Assembly: GCF_006636205.1 (NCBI RefSeq)
Contig: NZ_VIGB01000003.1
Coordinates: 5,198,501 to 5,262,500, forward strand
Direction: 5' to 3'
From: Kitasatospora acidiphila
Lineage (GTDB): Bacteria; Actinomycetota; Actinomycetes; Streptomycetales; Streptomycetaceae
DNA length: 64,000 bases
Below are positions 1-8,197 of this stretch, in pieces. Numbering within the stretch: the stretch's first letter is position 1; the number at the start of each line of letters is the position of its first letter. The translations under genes and the position numbers were made by a program. Under the pieces are notes generated by a model that was given only the letters and a program-made list of their open reading frames with translations, did not search any database and was not told the origin of the DNA.

Positions 1-1
1 G

Positions 2-940
2 TACCGCCGGGAGCTGACGGCCTACTGCTACCGGATGCTCGGGTCCGCCTTCGAGGCTGAGGACGCCGTGCAGGAGACCATGGTGCGGGCGTGGTCCAAG
101 TTCGAGGGGTTCCAAGGGCGTTCGGCGCTGCGGACCTGGCTGTACCGGATCGCCACCAACGTCTGCCTGGACATGGCCCCGGCCGCCCAGCGGCGGGCGC
201 GGCCGATGGACCTGTCGTCGCCCTGCCCGGCGGCCGCGCCCGACCTGGCGCAGTTGGAGGAGAGCATCTGGGTGGGCCCGGTCCCGGATTCGCGGGTGCT
301 CGCCGGGGATCCCGCCGAGGTGGCGGTGGGGCGGGAGACGATCCGGCTGGCCTTCGTCGCGGCGCTGCAGAAGCTGCCCGCCCGCCAGCGCGCGGTGCTG
401 ATCCTGCGTGAGGTGCTGGCCTGGTCGGCGGCCGAGACCGCCGAGTTGCTGCAGACCTCCGTGGCGTCGGTGAACAGCGCCCTGCAGCGCGCCCGGGCCA
501 CGCTCGCCGACAACGGCGGTGTGCCCGAGTCCGACACCTTCAAGCCGCTGGACGAGACGCAGCGGGCCCTGCTGGCGCGCTATGTCCGGGCGTTCGAGGC
601 GTTCGACATCGAGGCGTTGAAGAGCCTGCTGCACGAGGACGCCGTGCTCAACATGCCGCCGTACCAGATGTGGGTGCAGGGCGTGGTGGAGCTGGGCGAG
701 TGGTGGTTGGGCGCGGGCTGCGGCTGCCGGGGGTCGCGGATGATCCCCGTCGAGGCGAACGGCACGCCCGCCTTCGCCCAGTACCGCCCGGCCGAGGACG
801 GCAACGGGTGGACGCCGTGGGGCATCACCCTGCTGGAGATCACCGACGGCCGGATCAGCACCATGACCAACCACATGGACACCGAGCGGCTGTTCCCGCT
901 ATGGGGGCTCCCGATGCGGCTGACCAGCGCCGACGTCTGA
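2..940 (+). CDS. RNA polymerase sigma-70 factor, SigX5/TIGR02960-like, 5' partial
   Basis: The reading frame is already open at base 2 and enters inside sigma region 2 (YCYRMLGSAFEAEDAVQETM, the DAVQ-type core-binding and -10 helix), so the true start lies outside the window. Region 4 (LPARQRAVLILREVLAWSAAETAELL) follows near residue 120. The last ~120 residues form a SnoaL/NTF2-like domain (YVRAFEAFDIEALKSLLHED), the fusion typical of this extracytoplasmic-function group, where the C-terminal fold is thought to replace a separate anti-sigma factor. Its 3' end overlaps the convergent STAS gene by about 40 bp. Family assignment is confident; regulon and signal are not visible. Confidence 0.88.
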   Translation, partial: YRRELTAYCYRMLGSAFEAEDAVQETMVRAWSKFEGFQGRSALRTWLYRIATNVCLDMAPAAQRRARPMDLSSPCPAAAPDLAQLEESIWVGPVPDSRVLAGDPAEVAVGRETIRLAFVAALQKLPARQRAVLILREVLAWSAAETAELLQTSVASVNSALQRARATLADNGGVPESDTFKPLDETQRALLARYVRAFEAFDIEALKSLLHEDAVLNMPPYQMWVQGVVELGEWWLGAGCGCRGSRMIPVEANGTPAFAQYRPAEDGNGWTPWGITLLEITDGRISTMTNHMDTERLFPLWGLPMRLTSADV

Positions 941-1270
941 GCAGCCGAACGCCTCGCCCAGCCCGGTCAGTTCGAACGCCTCGGCCAGCCCGGTCAGTTC
1001 AAACGCCTCGGCCAGCCCGGTCAGTTCGAGCAGCAGACGCAGCCGCGGCGGTATGCCGGCCAGGACCAGCTCCCGGCCGGCCCGCCGCGCGGTCAGCCGC
1101 AGCCGGGCGAGGTGATCCAGGTCGGCCCGGGTGGGCCGCTCGACGGCGGACACCTCGCAGCGCACGACCACCGCGCTCGGGTGGTCCGCCAGCAGTGCGG
1201 CCAGCTGGTCGGTGAGGAACGGCCCGGCCCCGGGAGGGAGCGGGCCGACGGTGAACTCCACGGTCTCCAT
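899..1270 (-). CDS. STAS-domain protein (anti-anti-sigma-like)
   Basis: A 123-residue protein whose core (VVVRCEVSAVERPTRADLDH, then LTARRAGRELVLAGIPPRLR and LLELTGLAEAF) matches the beta-alpha pattern of stand-alone actinobacterial STAS proteins, often placed near sigma factors or transporters. The phosphorylatable DSSGL loop of SpoIIAA is absent; ERPTRAD stands at that place, so classical serine phosphoswitching is doubtful. The C-terminus has expanded by an in-frame 27-bp repeat that duplicates the last helix (LTGLAEAFE). The gene runs toward and overlaps the end of the upstream sigma gene, so the two transcripts would be antisense at their 3' ends. Confidence 0.7.
   Translation of the reverse strand: METVEFTVGPLPPGAGPFLTDQLAALLADHPSAVVVRCEVSAVERPTRADLDHLARLRLTARRAGRELVLAGIPPRLRLLLELTGLAEAFELTGLAEAFELTGLGEAFGCSDVGAGQPHREPP
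946..1030. repeat. 27-bp tandem repeat in the 3' end of the STAS gene
   Basis: Two adjacent 27-bp units (961-987 and 988-1014) differ at one base and are followed by a partial third (1015-1030); a degenerate fragment precedes them. The length is a multiple of three, so each unit adds nine residues (LTGLAEAFE) without breaking the frame. The pattern fits recent slippage or unequal crossing-over. Confidence 0.9.
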
Positions 1271-1422
1271 GCCAGGTGAGACCGCCGTGCGGGCCGGATT
1301 TCATCGGTCGGGCGGGCACCGGTCGCACCGGGCGGAGATTTTTTCTCCAGGAGCGATGAGTTTCACCAGGGCGCTCCGTCTGACCTTCTGAAGAGACCAG
1401 GACGTTCACTCGGGGGGATCGC

Positions 1423-2115
1423 ATGACCCAGACCATCACCACTCCGGCCGCCTTCGGCGCGGTGCGCCGCCCCGGCACCCGGGCCGGCGCGGTGCGCCGC
1501 CCCGGCACCCGGGCCCTGCTCGCGGCCGGCGGCGCAGCCGGCCCGCTGTTCCTGGGCGCCGGGGTGGTCCAGGGGTTCTGCCGCGACGGGTTCGACTTCA
1601 CCCGCAACGCGATCAGCCAGCTCAGCCTGGGTGACCTGGGCTGGATCCAGGTCACCAGCTTCCTGCTGACCGGCGCACTGATCATCGCCGGCGCCACCGG
1701 GCTCCGCCGGGCGCTGGACGGCGCGGTCGGGAGCCGCTGGGCGCCGCGCCTGGTCCGGGTGTTCGGCGGGTCCTTCCTCGTCGCGGCGGTCTTCAAGGCC
1801 GACCCGGGCGCCGGGTTCCCGGTCGGCACCCCCAACGCCCCGACCGCCGCCTCGCTCAGCTGGCACGGGGGCGTCCACATGCTCAGCGGCATGGTGGGCT
1901 ACCTCGCCCTGTGCGCGGCGTTCTTCGTGCTCGCCCGCCACTTCGCGGCCCGGGGAGAGCGCGGCTGGGCGTGGGCTTGCCGCCTGGTGCCGGTCGCCGT
2001 CCTGGCCGGGTTCGCGGCCTCCGCCTCGGCCGTGCCGGCCTTCACCGCCGGGGCCGGCCTCGGGCTGCTCTGGCTGACGGCGGTCACCACCCGCCTGGCC
2101 ACCCGGAACCAGTAG
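1423..2115 (+). CDS. DUF998 family membrane protein
   Basis: A 230-residue integral membrane protein with about six hydrophobic helices and the family-typical opening GAGVVQGFCRDGFDFTRNAI, followed by QLSLGDLGWIQ. DUF998 proteins have no established biochemical role. The first ~25 residues contain a duplicated AVRRPGTRA block caused by a perfect 30-bp direct repeat, giving a longer basic N-terminus than expected; translation could also begin after it, but no better start is seen. A GGGGGGATCGC ribosome site precedes the ATG. A DUF4287 gene follows 51 bp downstream and may be co-transcribed. Confidence 0.8.
   Translation: MTQTITTPAAFGAVRRPGTRAGAVRRPGTRALLAAGGAAGPLFLGAGVVQGFCRDGFDFTRNAISQLSLGDLGWIQVTSFLLTGALIIAGATGLRRALDGAVGSRWAPRLVRVFGGSFLVAAVFKADPGAGFPVGTPNAPTAASLSWHGGVHMLSGMVGYLALCAAFFVLARHFAARGERGWAWACRLVPVAVLAGFAASASAVPAFTAGAGLGLLWLTAVTTRLATRNQ
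1456..1515. repeat. Perfect 30-bp tandem duplication in the DUF998 gene
   Basis: Bases 1456-1485 and 1486-1515 are identical. The duplication is in frame and doubles a ten-residue basic segment at the N-terminus of the membrane protein. Confidence 0.95.
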
Positions 2116-2166
2116 AACCAGACGACAACCAAGACCACTACGACACCGACAGACAGGACACCGCAC

Positions 2167-2376
2167 ATGAGCACCGCACCGGTGAAGGGCCCCGCCAGCT
2201 ACTTCCCGTCCATCGAGAAGAAGTACGGCCGCCCGATCGCGGAGTGGCAGGACCTCATCCGCACCTCCCCGCTGACCAAGCACCTGGAACTGGTCGCCTG
2301 GCTGAAGACCGAGCACGGCCTCGGCCACGGCCACGCCAACGCGCTGGTCGCCGCCACGTTGGCCGAGGGCAAGTAG
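2167..2376 (+). CDS. DUF4287 domain protein
   Basis: A 69-residue protein that is almost entirely one DUF4287 domain: GPASYFPSIEKKYGRPIAEW near the start and HLELVAWLKTEHGLGHGHAN in the middle. This domain occurs alone or fused to DUF5655 in actinobacteria and has no proven function. It is soluble and carries no signal peptide. It lies 51 bp after the DUF998 gene in the same direction, compatible with one transcript. Confidence 0.85.
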   Translation: MSTAPVKGPASYFPSIEKKYGRPIAEWQDLIRTSPLTKHLELVAWLKTEHGLGHGHANALVAATLAEGK

Positions 2377-2492
2377 CAGGGCGTTCAGCACCCGGGGGAG
2401 GTCACGACGAGGCGCCGGCCTTGTGGATGCGGGAGTAAAGGCGCGCCCGGTGCGGTGCCGTGTGGGAGCCCGAGCGCGGCCCGTCAGCGACC

Positions 2493-3650
2493 TCAGCGGC
2501 TTCGGTGGGCGTTGAGCCGGGCGGCCTGGCGCGTCAGGTGGTCGCGCTCGGCGAGGTTGGGTGCGGTGTGGGCCGCCTCGGCGTACAGCCGTGCCGCCGT
2601 GGCCAGGTCGCCGTCGTGCTCGTGGAGGTACGCCGCCACTGCGGCGTGGCGGGGTAGTGAGGCGTCCAGTGCCGCGAGGGCTGCCAGGCCGGCGCGCGGT
2701 CCGTCGGCCTCCCCGACGGCGACCGCGCGGTTGAGCCGGACGATGGGGCTGTCGGTCAGGCGCGTGAGCTCGTCGTACCACTCGACGATCTGCACCCAGT
2801 CGGTCTCCTCGGCGGTGGGCGCGTCGGCGTGGAGTGCCGCGATGGCGGCCTGGGCCTGGAACTCGCCCAGCCGGTCGCGGGCGAGGGCTGCCTGGAGGAT
2901 CCCGACGCCCTCGGCGATCAACGCGGTGTCCCACCGGGCGCGGTCCTGCTCGGCGAGCGGCACCAGACTGCCGTCGGAGGCGGTGCGGGCGGCACGCCGG
3001 GCGTGGTGGAGCAGCATGAGGGCGAGCAGCCCGGCCACTTCGGGGTGGTCGATGCGGGCCGAGAGCTGCCGGGTGAGCCGGATGGCCTCGGCGGCGAGGT
3101 CGACGTCGCCGGAGTGGCCCTCGTTGAAGACGAGGTAGAGGACGCGCAGCACGGTGGCGACGTCGCCGGGCCGGTCGAAGCGCACGCCGGAGACGGTGCG
3201 CTTGGCCCGGCTGATCCTCTGCGCCATGGTCGCTTCGGGCACCAGGTAGGCCTGGGCGATCTGGCGGGTGGTCAGCCCGCCGACGGCGCGCAGCGTGAGC
3301 GCGACCGCCGATGCCGGGGTCAGCGACGGGTGGGCGCACAGGAAGTAGAGCTGGAGCGTGTCGTCGACCGCAGCTGCCGGCCCGGGCGCCGGCTCCTCCT
3401 CGACGCGGTCCTCACGCCGGCGGCGGGCGGCGTCGGCGCGCGTCGCGTCGAGGAACTTGCGCCAGGCCACGGTGACCAGCCAGCCCTTGGCATCCCGGGG
3501 CGCTTCGGCCGGCCAGACCCGGAGCGCCTCGACGAGCGCGTCCTGCACGGCGTCCTCGGCCGCCGCGAAGTCGGCTCCGCGGCGGACGAGGACGGTGAGC
3601 ACACTTGGGGTGAGGCTCCTGACCAGGGCCTCGTCCATCGGTGACGTCAC
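2493..3650 (-). CDS. ECF42-type RNA polymerase sigma factor (DUF6596/TPR tail)
   Basis: About 385 residues. Region 2 (FAAAEDAVQDALVEALRVWP) and region 4 (LTTRQIAQAYLVPEATMAQRISRAKRTVSG) are followed by a long helical C-terminal half with TPR-like helices, the hallmark of the ECF42 group. I choose the GTG at 3650 because it overlaps the stop of the upstream DGPF gene as GTGA, the usual coupling in this pair. ECF42 factors have no anti-sigma factor; the C-terminal extension and the DGPF partner are thought to set activity. The target promoter is probably that of the operon itself, but I did not identify the motif. Confidence 0.93.
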   Translation of the reverse strand: MTSPMDEALVRSLTPSVLTVLVRRGADFAAAEDAVQDALVEALRVWPAEAPRDAKGWLVTVAWRKFLDATRADAARRRREDRVEEEPAPGPAAAVDDTLQLYFLCAHPSLTPASAVALTLRAVGGLTTRQIAQAYLVPEATMAQRISRAKRTVSGVRFDRPGDVATVLRVLYLVFNEGHSGDVDLAAEAIRLTRQLSARIDHPEVAGLLALMLLHHARRAARTASDGSLVPLAEQDRARWDTALIAEGVGILQAALARDRLGEFQAQAAIAALHADAPTAEETDWVQIVEWYDELTRLTDSPIVRLNRAVAVGEADGPRAGLAALAALDASLPRHAAVAAYLHEHDGDLATAARLYAEAAHTAPNLAERDHLTRQAARLNAHRSR

Positions 3651-4054
3651 TCCGTGATGGTGGGCGGCGCGGCCAGGAGCGGGCGCAGCTCCAGCCATTC
3701 GTGGATCGGCTTGCCGCCTGCGCCAGGGGCGGCCGACAGCTCTCCGGCCAGCTCGACGGCGCGCTCGTAGCTGTCGACGTCGATGACCATCCAGCCGGCG
3801 ATGAGGTCCTTGGTCTCCGCGAACGGTCCGTCGGTGACCGGCGGGCGCCCCTCACCGTCGTAGCGGACCCACGCCCCCTCGGGGGCGAGTGCCAGGCCTT
3901 CGACGAACTCGCCCGTCTTCTCCAGCCGGGCCGCGAAGTCGTTCATGTACTGCACATGCGCCGAGATCTCCTCGGGGGTCCACTGGTCCATCGGCACGCA
4001 GTTCGCCGAAGCCGGGGCGCCCCGGTAGTGCTTCAACAGCAGGTACTTGGCCAT
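3647..4054 (-). CDS. YCII-related DGPF-motif protein, partner of the ECF42 sigma factor
   Basis: A 135-residue dimeric alpha/beta-barrel protein with the diagnostic DGPF block (PPVTDGPFAETKDLIAGW) at about residues 82-99. It is first in the two-gene operon and its stop overlaps the sigma factor's GTG start. DGPF proteins always accompany ECF42 sigma factors and are believed to sense or process a small molecule, or to be induced by the factor; none has a firmly assigned reaction. The ATG is preceded by a GAGGAGAACCACG ribosome site. Confidence 0.93.
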   Translation of the reverse strand: MAKYLLLKHYRGAPASANCVPMDQWTPEEISAHVQYMNDFAARLEKTGEFVEGLALAPEGAWVRYDGEGRPPVTDGPFAETKDLIAGWMVIDVDSYERAVELAGELSAAPGAGGKPIHEWLELRPLLAAPPTITE

Positions 4055-4216
4055 CGTGGTTCTCCTCGGTCCTCGTGCGACCCAGTGTGGCCGCGTTCAC
4101 CCCTGGGACGGAGCCGGACACGGCTTCTCGACATCGCCACCCGAATCTTTCTGGTAGGAAGTGCCACCGATACGTAAGCTGCAGTGACGGTGACTGCCTA
4201 TTACTAGGGGGACTTG

Positions 4217-4852
4217 GTGATTCCGGAACTGGTCAGGACGTGGGTAGCCGGCTGGGCCGTTTCGCGGCGCACTCCGCAGCCGATGGAGCTGCCCTGGGGG
4301 CTCTACCTCGACATCGGCAAACCGGCGCAGCTCGGGCGCCATGTGCTGCCCGAGGCCGAGGAGTCGGCGGTGCGGGCGGCGGTCGAGGCGGTGGCGGTGC
4401 CGCACACCTGGATCACGGTGCCGATGGAGCCGGGGGAGGTGGCGCCCTGGCTGCCCGGCGGCTGGGTGGCGGACGAGGACGAGTCCGGGCACCTGATGGC
4501 CACCGAGCTGCGGGTGACGAACCCGGCGGTGCCCGAGGGGTATGCGGCGTCGGAGGAGGTGCGGGACGGGGTCCTGTACGTCCAGGTGCACGACGCGGGC
4601 GGCGAGTTGGCGGCGAAGGGGCAGCTGGCGCTGCTGGGGGAGGCCGTGGTGGTCGACCGGGTGGTGACGGAGACCGCGCACCGCCGGCGCGGCCTGGGCG
4701 ACTTCGTGATGCGGACGCTGGCCGACCGCGCGGTGGCAAGGGGCGCCACGCTGGGGGTCCTCGGGGCGACGGACGAGGGCCGAGCGCTGTACGAGACGCT
4801 GGGGTGGAAGCGGTACAGCGCGCTGGCGGACTGCATCTACCGGCCCTGGTAG
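4217..4852 (+). CDS. GNAT-family N-acetyltransferase
   Basis: About 211 residues. The acetyl-CoA loop appears late (VVVDRVVTETAHRRRGLGDF) with the R-R-x-G-L-G pyrophosphate motif, followed by a typical C-terminal segment (GRALYETLGWKRY). The N-terminal ~90 residues, which include MELPWGLYLDIG, are less conserved. The GTG at 4217 sits close to GGGGGAC; a TTG three bases upstream is also possible. The substrate cannot be told. It is divergent from the DGPF/ECF42 operon and stands alone. Confidence 0.83.
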   Translation: MIPELVRTWVAGWAVSRRTPQPMELPWGLYLDIGKPAQLGRHVLPEAEESAVRAAVEAVAVPHTWITVPMEPGEVAPWLPGGWVADEDESGHLMATELRVTNPAVPEGYAASEEVRDGVLYVQVHDAGGELAAKGQLALLGEAVVVDRVVTETAHRRRGLGDFVMRTLADRAVARGATLGVLGATDEGRALYETLGWKRYSALADCIYRPW

Positions 4853-4865
4853 GGCGGTTGGGTGC

Positions 4866-4889
4866 CAGTGGCCGTGTCAGTGGCCGTGT
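4866..4889. repeat. 12-bp tandem duplication between genes
   Basis: The 12-mer cagtggccgtgt occurs twice, head to tail, just after the GNAT stop codon; a weaker third copy may follow. It has no obvious function. Confidence 0.85.
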
Positions 4890-4936
4890 CAGGGCGGCGA
4901 CAGGGTGGTGTCAGGCGAGCTGCCGATAGTTGACGC

Positions 4937-5407
4937 ATGACTTCGAGCAACACCGCCTCGAACAACACCACTTCGATTTCGATGGAGCACACCACCATGA
5001 ACAGCACCCTCACCCTGACCGCTCAGGACAAGGCCACCCTGCGGACCGCCGCGTACGGCGCCGTCTCGCTGCTGACGGCCGCCGGCGCGGCCGGTGGCAA
5101 GCCGCACCGGATCGCCACCGACGGCTCCATCGCCCTCGCCTCCGTGACCGGCGCGGTCGGGCACGTGCTCGCCGAGAAGCCGGGAGCCGTGAAGCTGGAC
5201 GGCAAGAACGTCGCCGCAATCGCCGACCAGGTGCTGCCGGCCCTGACGGAGGCCATGAGCCTGCTGAAGCGGCAGGACCCGGCCGAGGCCGACAACTTCC
5301 GCAGCACCGTTGCCGTTGCCCTCCAAGCAGCCACCCACCGCTGCGAGCCCACTCCCACCATGGCGGACATGACCCGCAAGATCACCAGCGCCCTCGACGC
5401 CGCCTGA
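4937..5407 (+). CDS. Conserved actinobacterial hypothetical protein
   Basis: A 156-residue soluble protein with a Ser/Asn/Thr-rich start and a small-residue helical core (AAYGAVSLLTAAGAAGGKPH, then GAVGHVLAEKPGAVKLDGKN). Internal ATGs at residues 16 and 21 could be the real start, since the first 20 residues are low-complexity. Coding bias (third-position GC) supports a real gene. No enzyme motif, signal peptide or membrane segment is seen and I do not recognise a named family. Confidence 0.65.
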   Translation: MTSSNTASNNTTSISMEHTTMNSTLTLTAQDKATLRTAAYGAVSLLTAAGAAGGKPHRIATDGSIALASVTGAVGHVLAEKPGAVKLDGKNVAAIADQVLPALTEAMSLLKRQDPAEADNFRSTVAVALQAATHRCEPTPTMADMTRKITSALDAA

Positions 5408-5590
5408 TCGGGATGGCGAGCTGCGCAGCCTGCCCAGTTGTGAGTTCCACGTCGATGGCCACGGGGATTCTCGAAGGGGATCCCCGTGACGCGGCGACGC
5501 GCAACCCGCAACCCGCAACTGGGCATGTTCTGCGGATAGTTCAGCGACTCGCGGGCGCCTCCTCGGCGATCCAGGTCCGCTGGCCCGGCG

Positions 5591-6796
5591 TCAGCCGGTG
5601 GCACCGGCCAGCCGCACGCGTTCCCGCCAGCCCACCCGCGCCGGCACGGGATCCGGGGAGCGCACGGGTGCCGCAGTCCGGCACTCCGTGCAGCGGACCT
5701 CGTCCGCGACGACGCGGAAGCCGCGCCCGCAGTCGCCGCACATCGCCAGCTTCAGCGGCAGCTGGTCGGCCTCGTCGTCGGGCATCTTCTCCGTCAAGCG
5801 GTGCCGCAGCAGCGCGGCCGGGCACTTCAGCGGCACGGGCAGCCCGTTGCTCAGTGCATGCCGCAACCCCGCCACGCTGACGCCTCTGGCCAGCCACTCG
5901 GCGGCCAATGGTGCCAACCGGGCCGCCTCCCGTGACCCGAGCACCAGGCGCTCATCGAGTTTCCGCAGCGACAGCAGCACCCGCTCCGCCGCAGCCAGGC
6001 GCCCGTCCGCATCCGGCGGGACCGGGAGGGGGGAAGACGTGTTCTCCCCCAATGTTCCTTCCGTAGGGAGGGCGGTGCCGGGTGACGAAACGTCGGCTCG
6101 GCCGATGTTCCGTGATCCGGCACTCGGTTGTTGTCCGCCAGCTCGGCTTGGAGGGAGGGTGGCGCCGACCCGCCCGACCTTCTGTCTGTCGATGCAGCCA
6201 ACTTCGCCGCTTCCTCCGCCTGGTGGGAGGGCGGTGCCGATCCGCTCGACCTTCCGTACCCCGGTGCAGCCAACTTCACCGCCTCCTCCGCCTGATGGGA
6301 GGGCGGTACCGCGTACCGAAACGTCGACCCGCTCGACCTTCCGTGCCCCGGTGCAGCCAACTCCACCGCCTCCTCCGCCTGGTGGGAGGACAGCGCCGGG
6401 TACCGAAACATCGGCCCACTCGACCTTCCGTCCCCCGGCGCAGCCAACACCCCCAACTCCCCGCCGCTCCGCGAAGATCCCCGTCGCCTCTTCCGCCCCC
6501 AACGGCACACTCGACACCAGTGACTCCGACCGCACCTGCCCGGCCGCGCTGCGCCACTTCGTCGAGTGCAGCAGCCCCTTCTTGCCCAGCTGCCGCCGCG
6601 CCCGGTCCGCTGTGATCCGACCGCCCGTCAACCCGGCGGCCAGCTCCGTCACCGTGGTCTTCCGCGCCGCCGCGTCCGACAGCGCCAACGCCCGAACCAG
6701 CAGCCGGAAGGCGGAATCTGAGAGATCGTCATCCCAGATGTGAGCGTTGGCAATCTGCGTAAAGGCGCGCGCGGGCGCGATAACATTCCTAAGCAT
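5591..6796 (-). CDS. Helix-turn-helix protein with internal tandem repeats and C-terminal zinc ribbon
   Basis: A 401-residue protein read from the ATG at 6796; a longer open frame exists but would run through the divergent protease gene. Residues 1-100 (APARAFTQIANAHIWDDDLS, then LAAGLTGGRITADRARRQLG) resemble the DNA-binding N-terminus of streptomycete replication-like HTH proteins. Residues ~115-245 are a Gly-rich array of five repeats (24 or 29 residues; core ALPPGGG plus GCxxxRKVER). The C-terminal part is helical (LSLRKLDERLVLGSREAARL) and ends in a ribbon with CGDC and CTEC pairs. Function unknown; DNA binding is inferred. Confidence 0.7.
   Translation of the reverse strand: MLRNVIAPARAFTQIANAHIWDDDLSDSAFRLLVRALALSDAAARKTTVTELAAGLTGGRITADRARRQLGKKGLLHSTKWRSAAGQVRSESLVSSVPLGAEEATGIFAERRGVGGVGCAGGRKVEWADVSVPGAVLPPGGGGGGVGCTGARKVERVDVSVRGTALPSGGGGGEVGCTGVRKVERIGTALPPGGGSGEVGCIDRQKVGRVGATLPPSRAGGQQPSAGSRNIGRADVSSPGTALPTEGTLGENTSSPLPVPPDADGRLAAAERVLLSLRKLDERLVLGSREAARLAPLAAEWLARGVSVAGLRHALSNGLPVPLKCPAALLRHRLTEKMPDDEADQLPLKLAMCGDCGRGFRVVADEVRCTECRTAAPVRSPDPVPARVGWRERVRLAGATG
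6066..6455. repeat. Five-unit tandem repeat array (72/87 bp) inside the HTH gene
   Basis: Unit starts, marked by gggagg, lie at 6066, 6153, 6225, 6297 and 6384, giving units of 87, 72, 72 and 87 bp and a last unit that fades. The two unit sizes differ by 15 bp (five residues), so every form stays in frame. Units have diverged at several positions each, so the array is not brand new. Confidence 0.88.
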
Positions 6797-7073
6797 CCTC
6801 AGTGGGTCCTTTGCCACTGGGCGGATGAAGAGCCCGGCCAGGTGTGGCAACACCCGCCCGGGCTCGCCCCTTGTCCGTTCGGGGGCGACCCGCTCCACGG
6901 CGCACGCTACACCGCTCCCACCCCGCCAAACGGCTCTCCGTGCTCGCAACGCCACTCTGCGCAACCATCCACGCGCCCCCGTGCGCCCCGTGATCCACCC
7001 CACCCACAGAGAATCCACAAGGTTCCTTGCGATCCTCGCCGCAGTTTCGGCGGCGACAGAAGCGGAGCACGTG

Positions 7074-8150
7074 ATGTTCTCAAGGAGACGACTCTGCGCG
7101 TTGGTGGCGGCGCTGTTCGTGGGACTGACCGCCTCGGCATGTGCGGGGAAGGGCAGCGTCGCAGGTAGCAGTACCAGCGCATCGCCGCCCTCCGCGGCGG
7201 CGGGTTCGACGGCGCCGGGCCCCGCGGCGACGGTTCCCATCACCATGGGCCACCAGGGCAGTTCGCCGTATCGCCCGATGGTGATGGTGTCGGTCGGCGG
7301 GGGGCCGGCGGTTCCGGTACACCTGGACACCGGGTCGAGCGGCCTGGTGCTGGCGGCCACCGCCGTAGGTTCCGGGGCCCATGACACCGGGCGTGCCTCC
7401 TCGGTGCACTACGGGAGTCCCGATGCGGGCAACACCCTGAACTACCGGGTGGCCGATGCGATGGTCAGCTTCCCTGGCACGGGAATCGCGACGCCCGCGC
7501 CGGTCGCGGTCGGCGTCATCGACCAGGATGCCGCCGATGCCAAGGCGTTCCAGGCCCAGAACGGCGACAGCGGCGCCCAGGGCACCCTCGGCATCGCGCT
7601 GGGTGGGCCCACCCCGGCGTCGAAAGAGCTGATGTCCGTGCTCACCCAGTTGGGAGCACCGCATTCCGACGGGTACACCGTGGCGCTCACTCCCACCGGC
7701 GGAACACTGACGCTCGGTGCGCCGAATCCGACCGCGAGCAGCGTCGTGTTGCCGCTGACCAAGGCGGACGGGACATACGCGGACGGGCGCCCGATCTGGG
7801 AACGGCTCGTGACCTTGTGCTGGCAGGCCGGTCAATCCCACAACTGCGGACCGACGACCCTCGATACCGGCGCCCCAGCGCAGAAGCTCTCAGTCCTTCA
7901 CGCGCAAGGGGACGTTCCGCAGAACAACGGCGTGATCGCCCAAGGCACTCGGATCACCCTGGCGGCCCCTGGCGGCGGTCCTGTGCTGGAGGACATCACC
8001 AGTGGCTCCGGTCCAACACCGGACACGAACACCAAGGTGAACGCCATCACGGATCAGTCCAACAGCGGTGTCCGGTTCTTCCTGGTCAACACCGTCGGCT
8101 TCAACCGCATCACCGGCCAGGCCGTCATCACACCCACCCCAGCTCGATGA
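7074..8150 (+). CDS. Pepsin/retropepsin-like aspartic protease, probable lipoprotein
   Basis: About 358 residues. Basic start (MFSRRRL), hydrophobic stretch and a possible lipobox ending ASAC at ~residue 24 predict export and lipid attachment. A Ser/Ala/Pro linker follows. Two catalytic-type motifs are present: VHLDTGSSGLVL near residue 85 and TTLDTGAPAQ near residue 265, the two-lobed arrangement of aspartic proteases; whether it cleaves peptides is not shown. GGAGCAC precedes GTG(7071)/ATG(7074); I take the ATG. It is divergent from the HTH-repeat gene across 277 bp, which must hold both promoters. Confidence 0.78.
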   Translation: MFSRRRLCALVAALFVGLTASACAGKGSVAGSSTSASPPSAAAGSTAPGPAATVPITMGHQGSSPYRPMVMVSVGGGPAVPVHLDTGSSGLVLAATAVGSGAHDTGRASSVHYGSPDAGNTLNYRVADAMVSFPGTGIATPAPVAVGVIDQDAADAKAFQAQNGDSGAQGTLGIALGGPTPASKELMSVLTQLGAPHSDGYTVALTPTGGTLTLGAPNPTASSVVLPLTKADGTYADGRPIWERLVTLCWQAGQSHNCGPTTLDTGAPAQKLSVLHAQGDVPQNNGVIAQGTRITLAAPGGGPVLEDITSGSGPTPDTNTKVNAITDQSNSGVRFFLVNTVGFNRITGQAVITPTPAR

Positions 8151-8197
8151 CGGCCGACTGCGACTTCTCGGAGCCTCCTCGGGATACCGAGGCAGCC

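Noticed and set aside
1363..3339. A 658-codon minus-strand frame across the DUF998, DUF4287 and sigma genes
   Set aside because: It crosses three well-supported genes in both orientations and has no domain.
6066..6455. CRISPR-like array
   Set aside because: Units are 72/87 bp, diverged throughout, in frame and coding; there are no short constant repeats with unique spacers.
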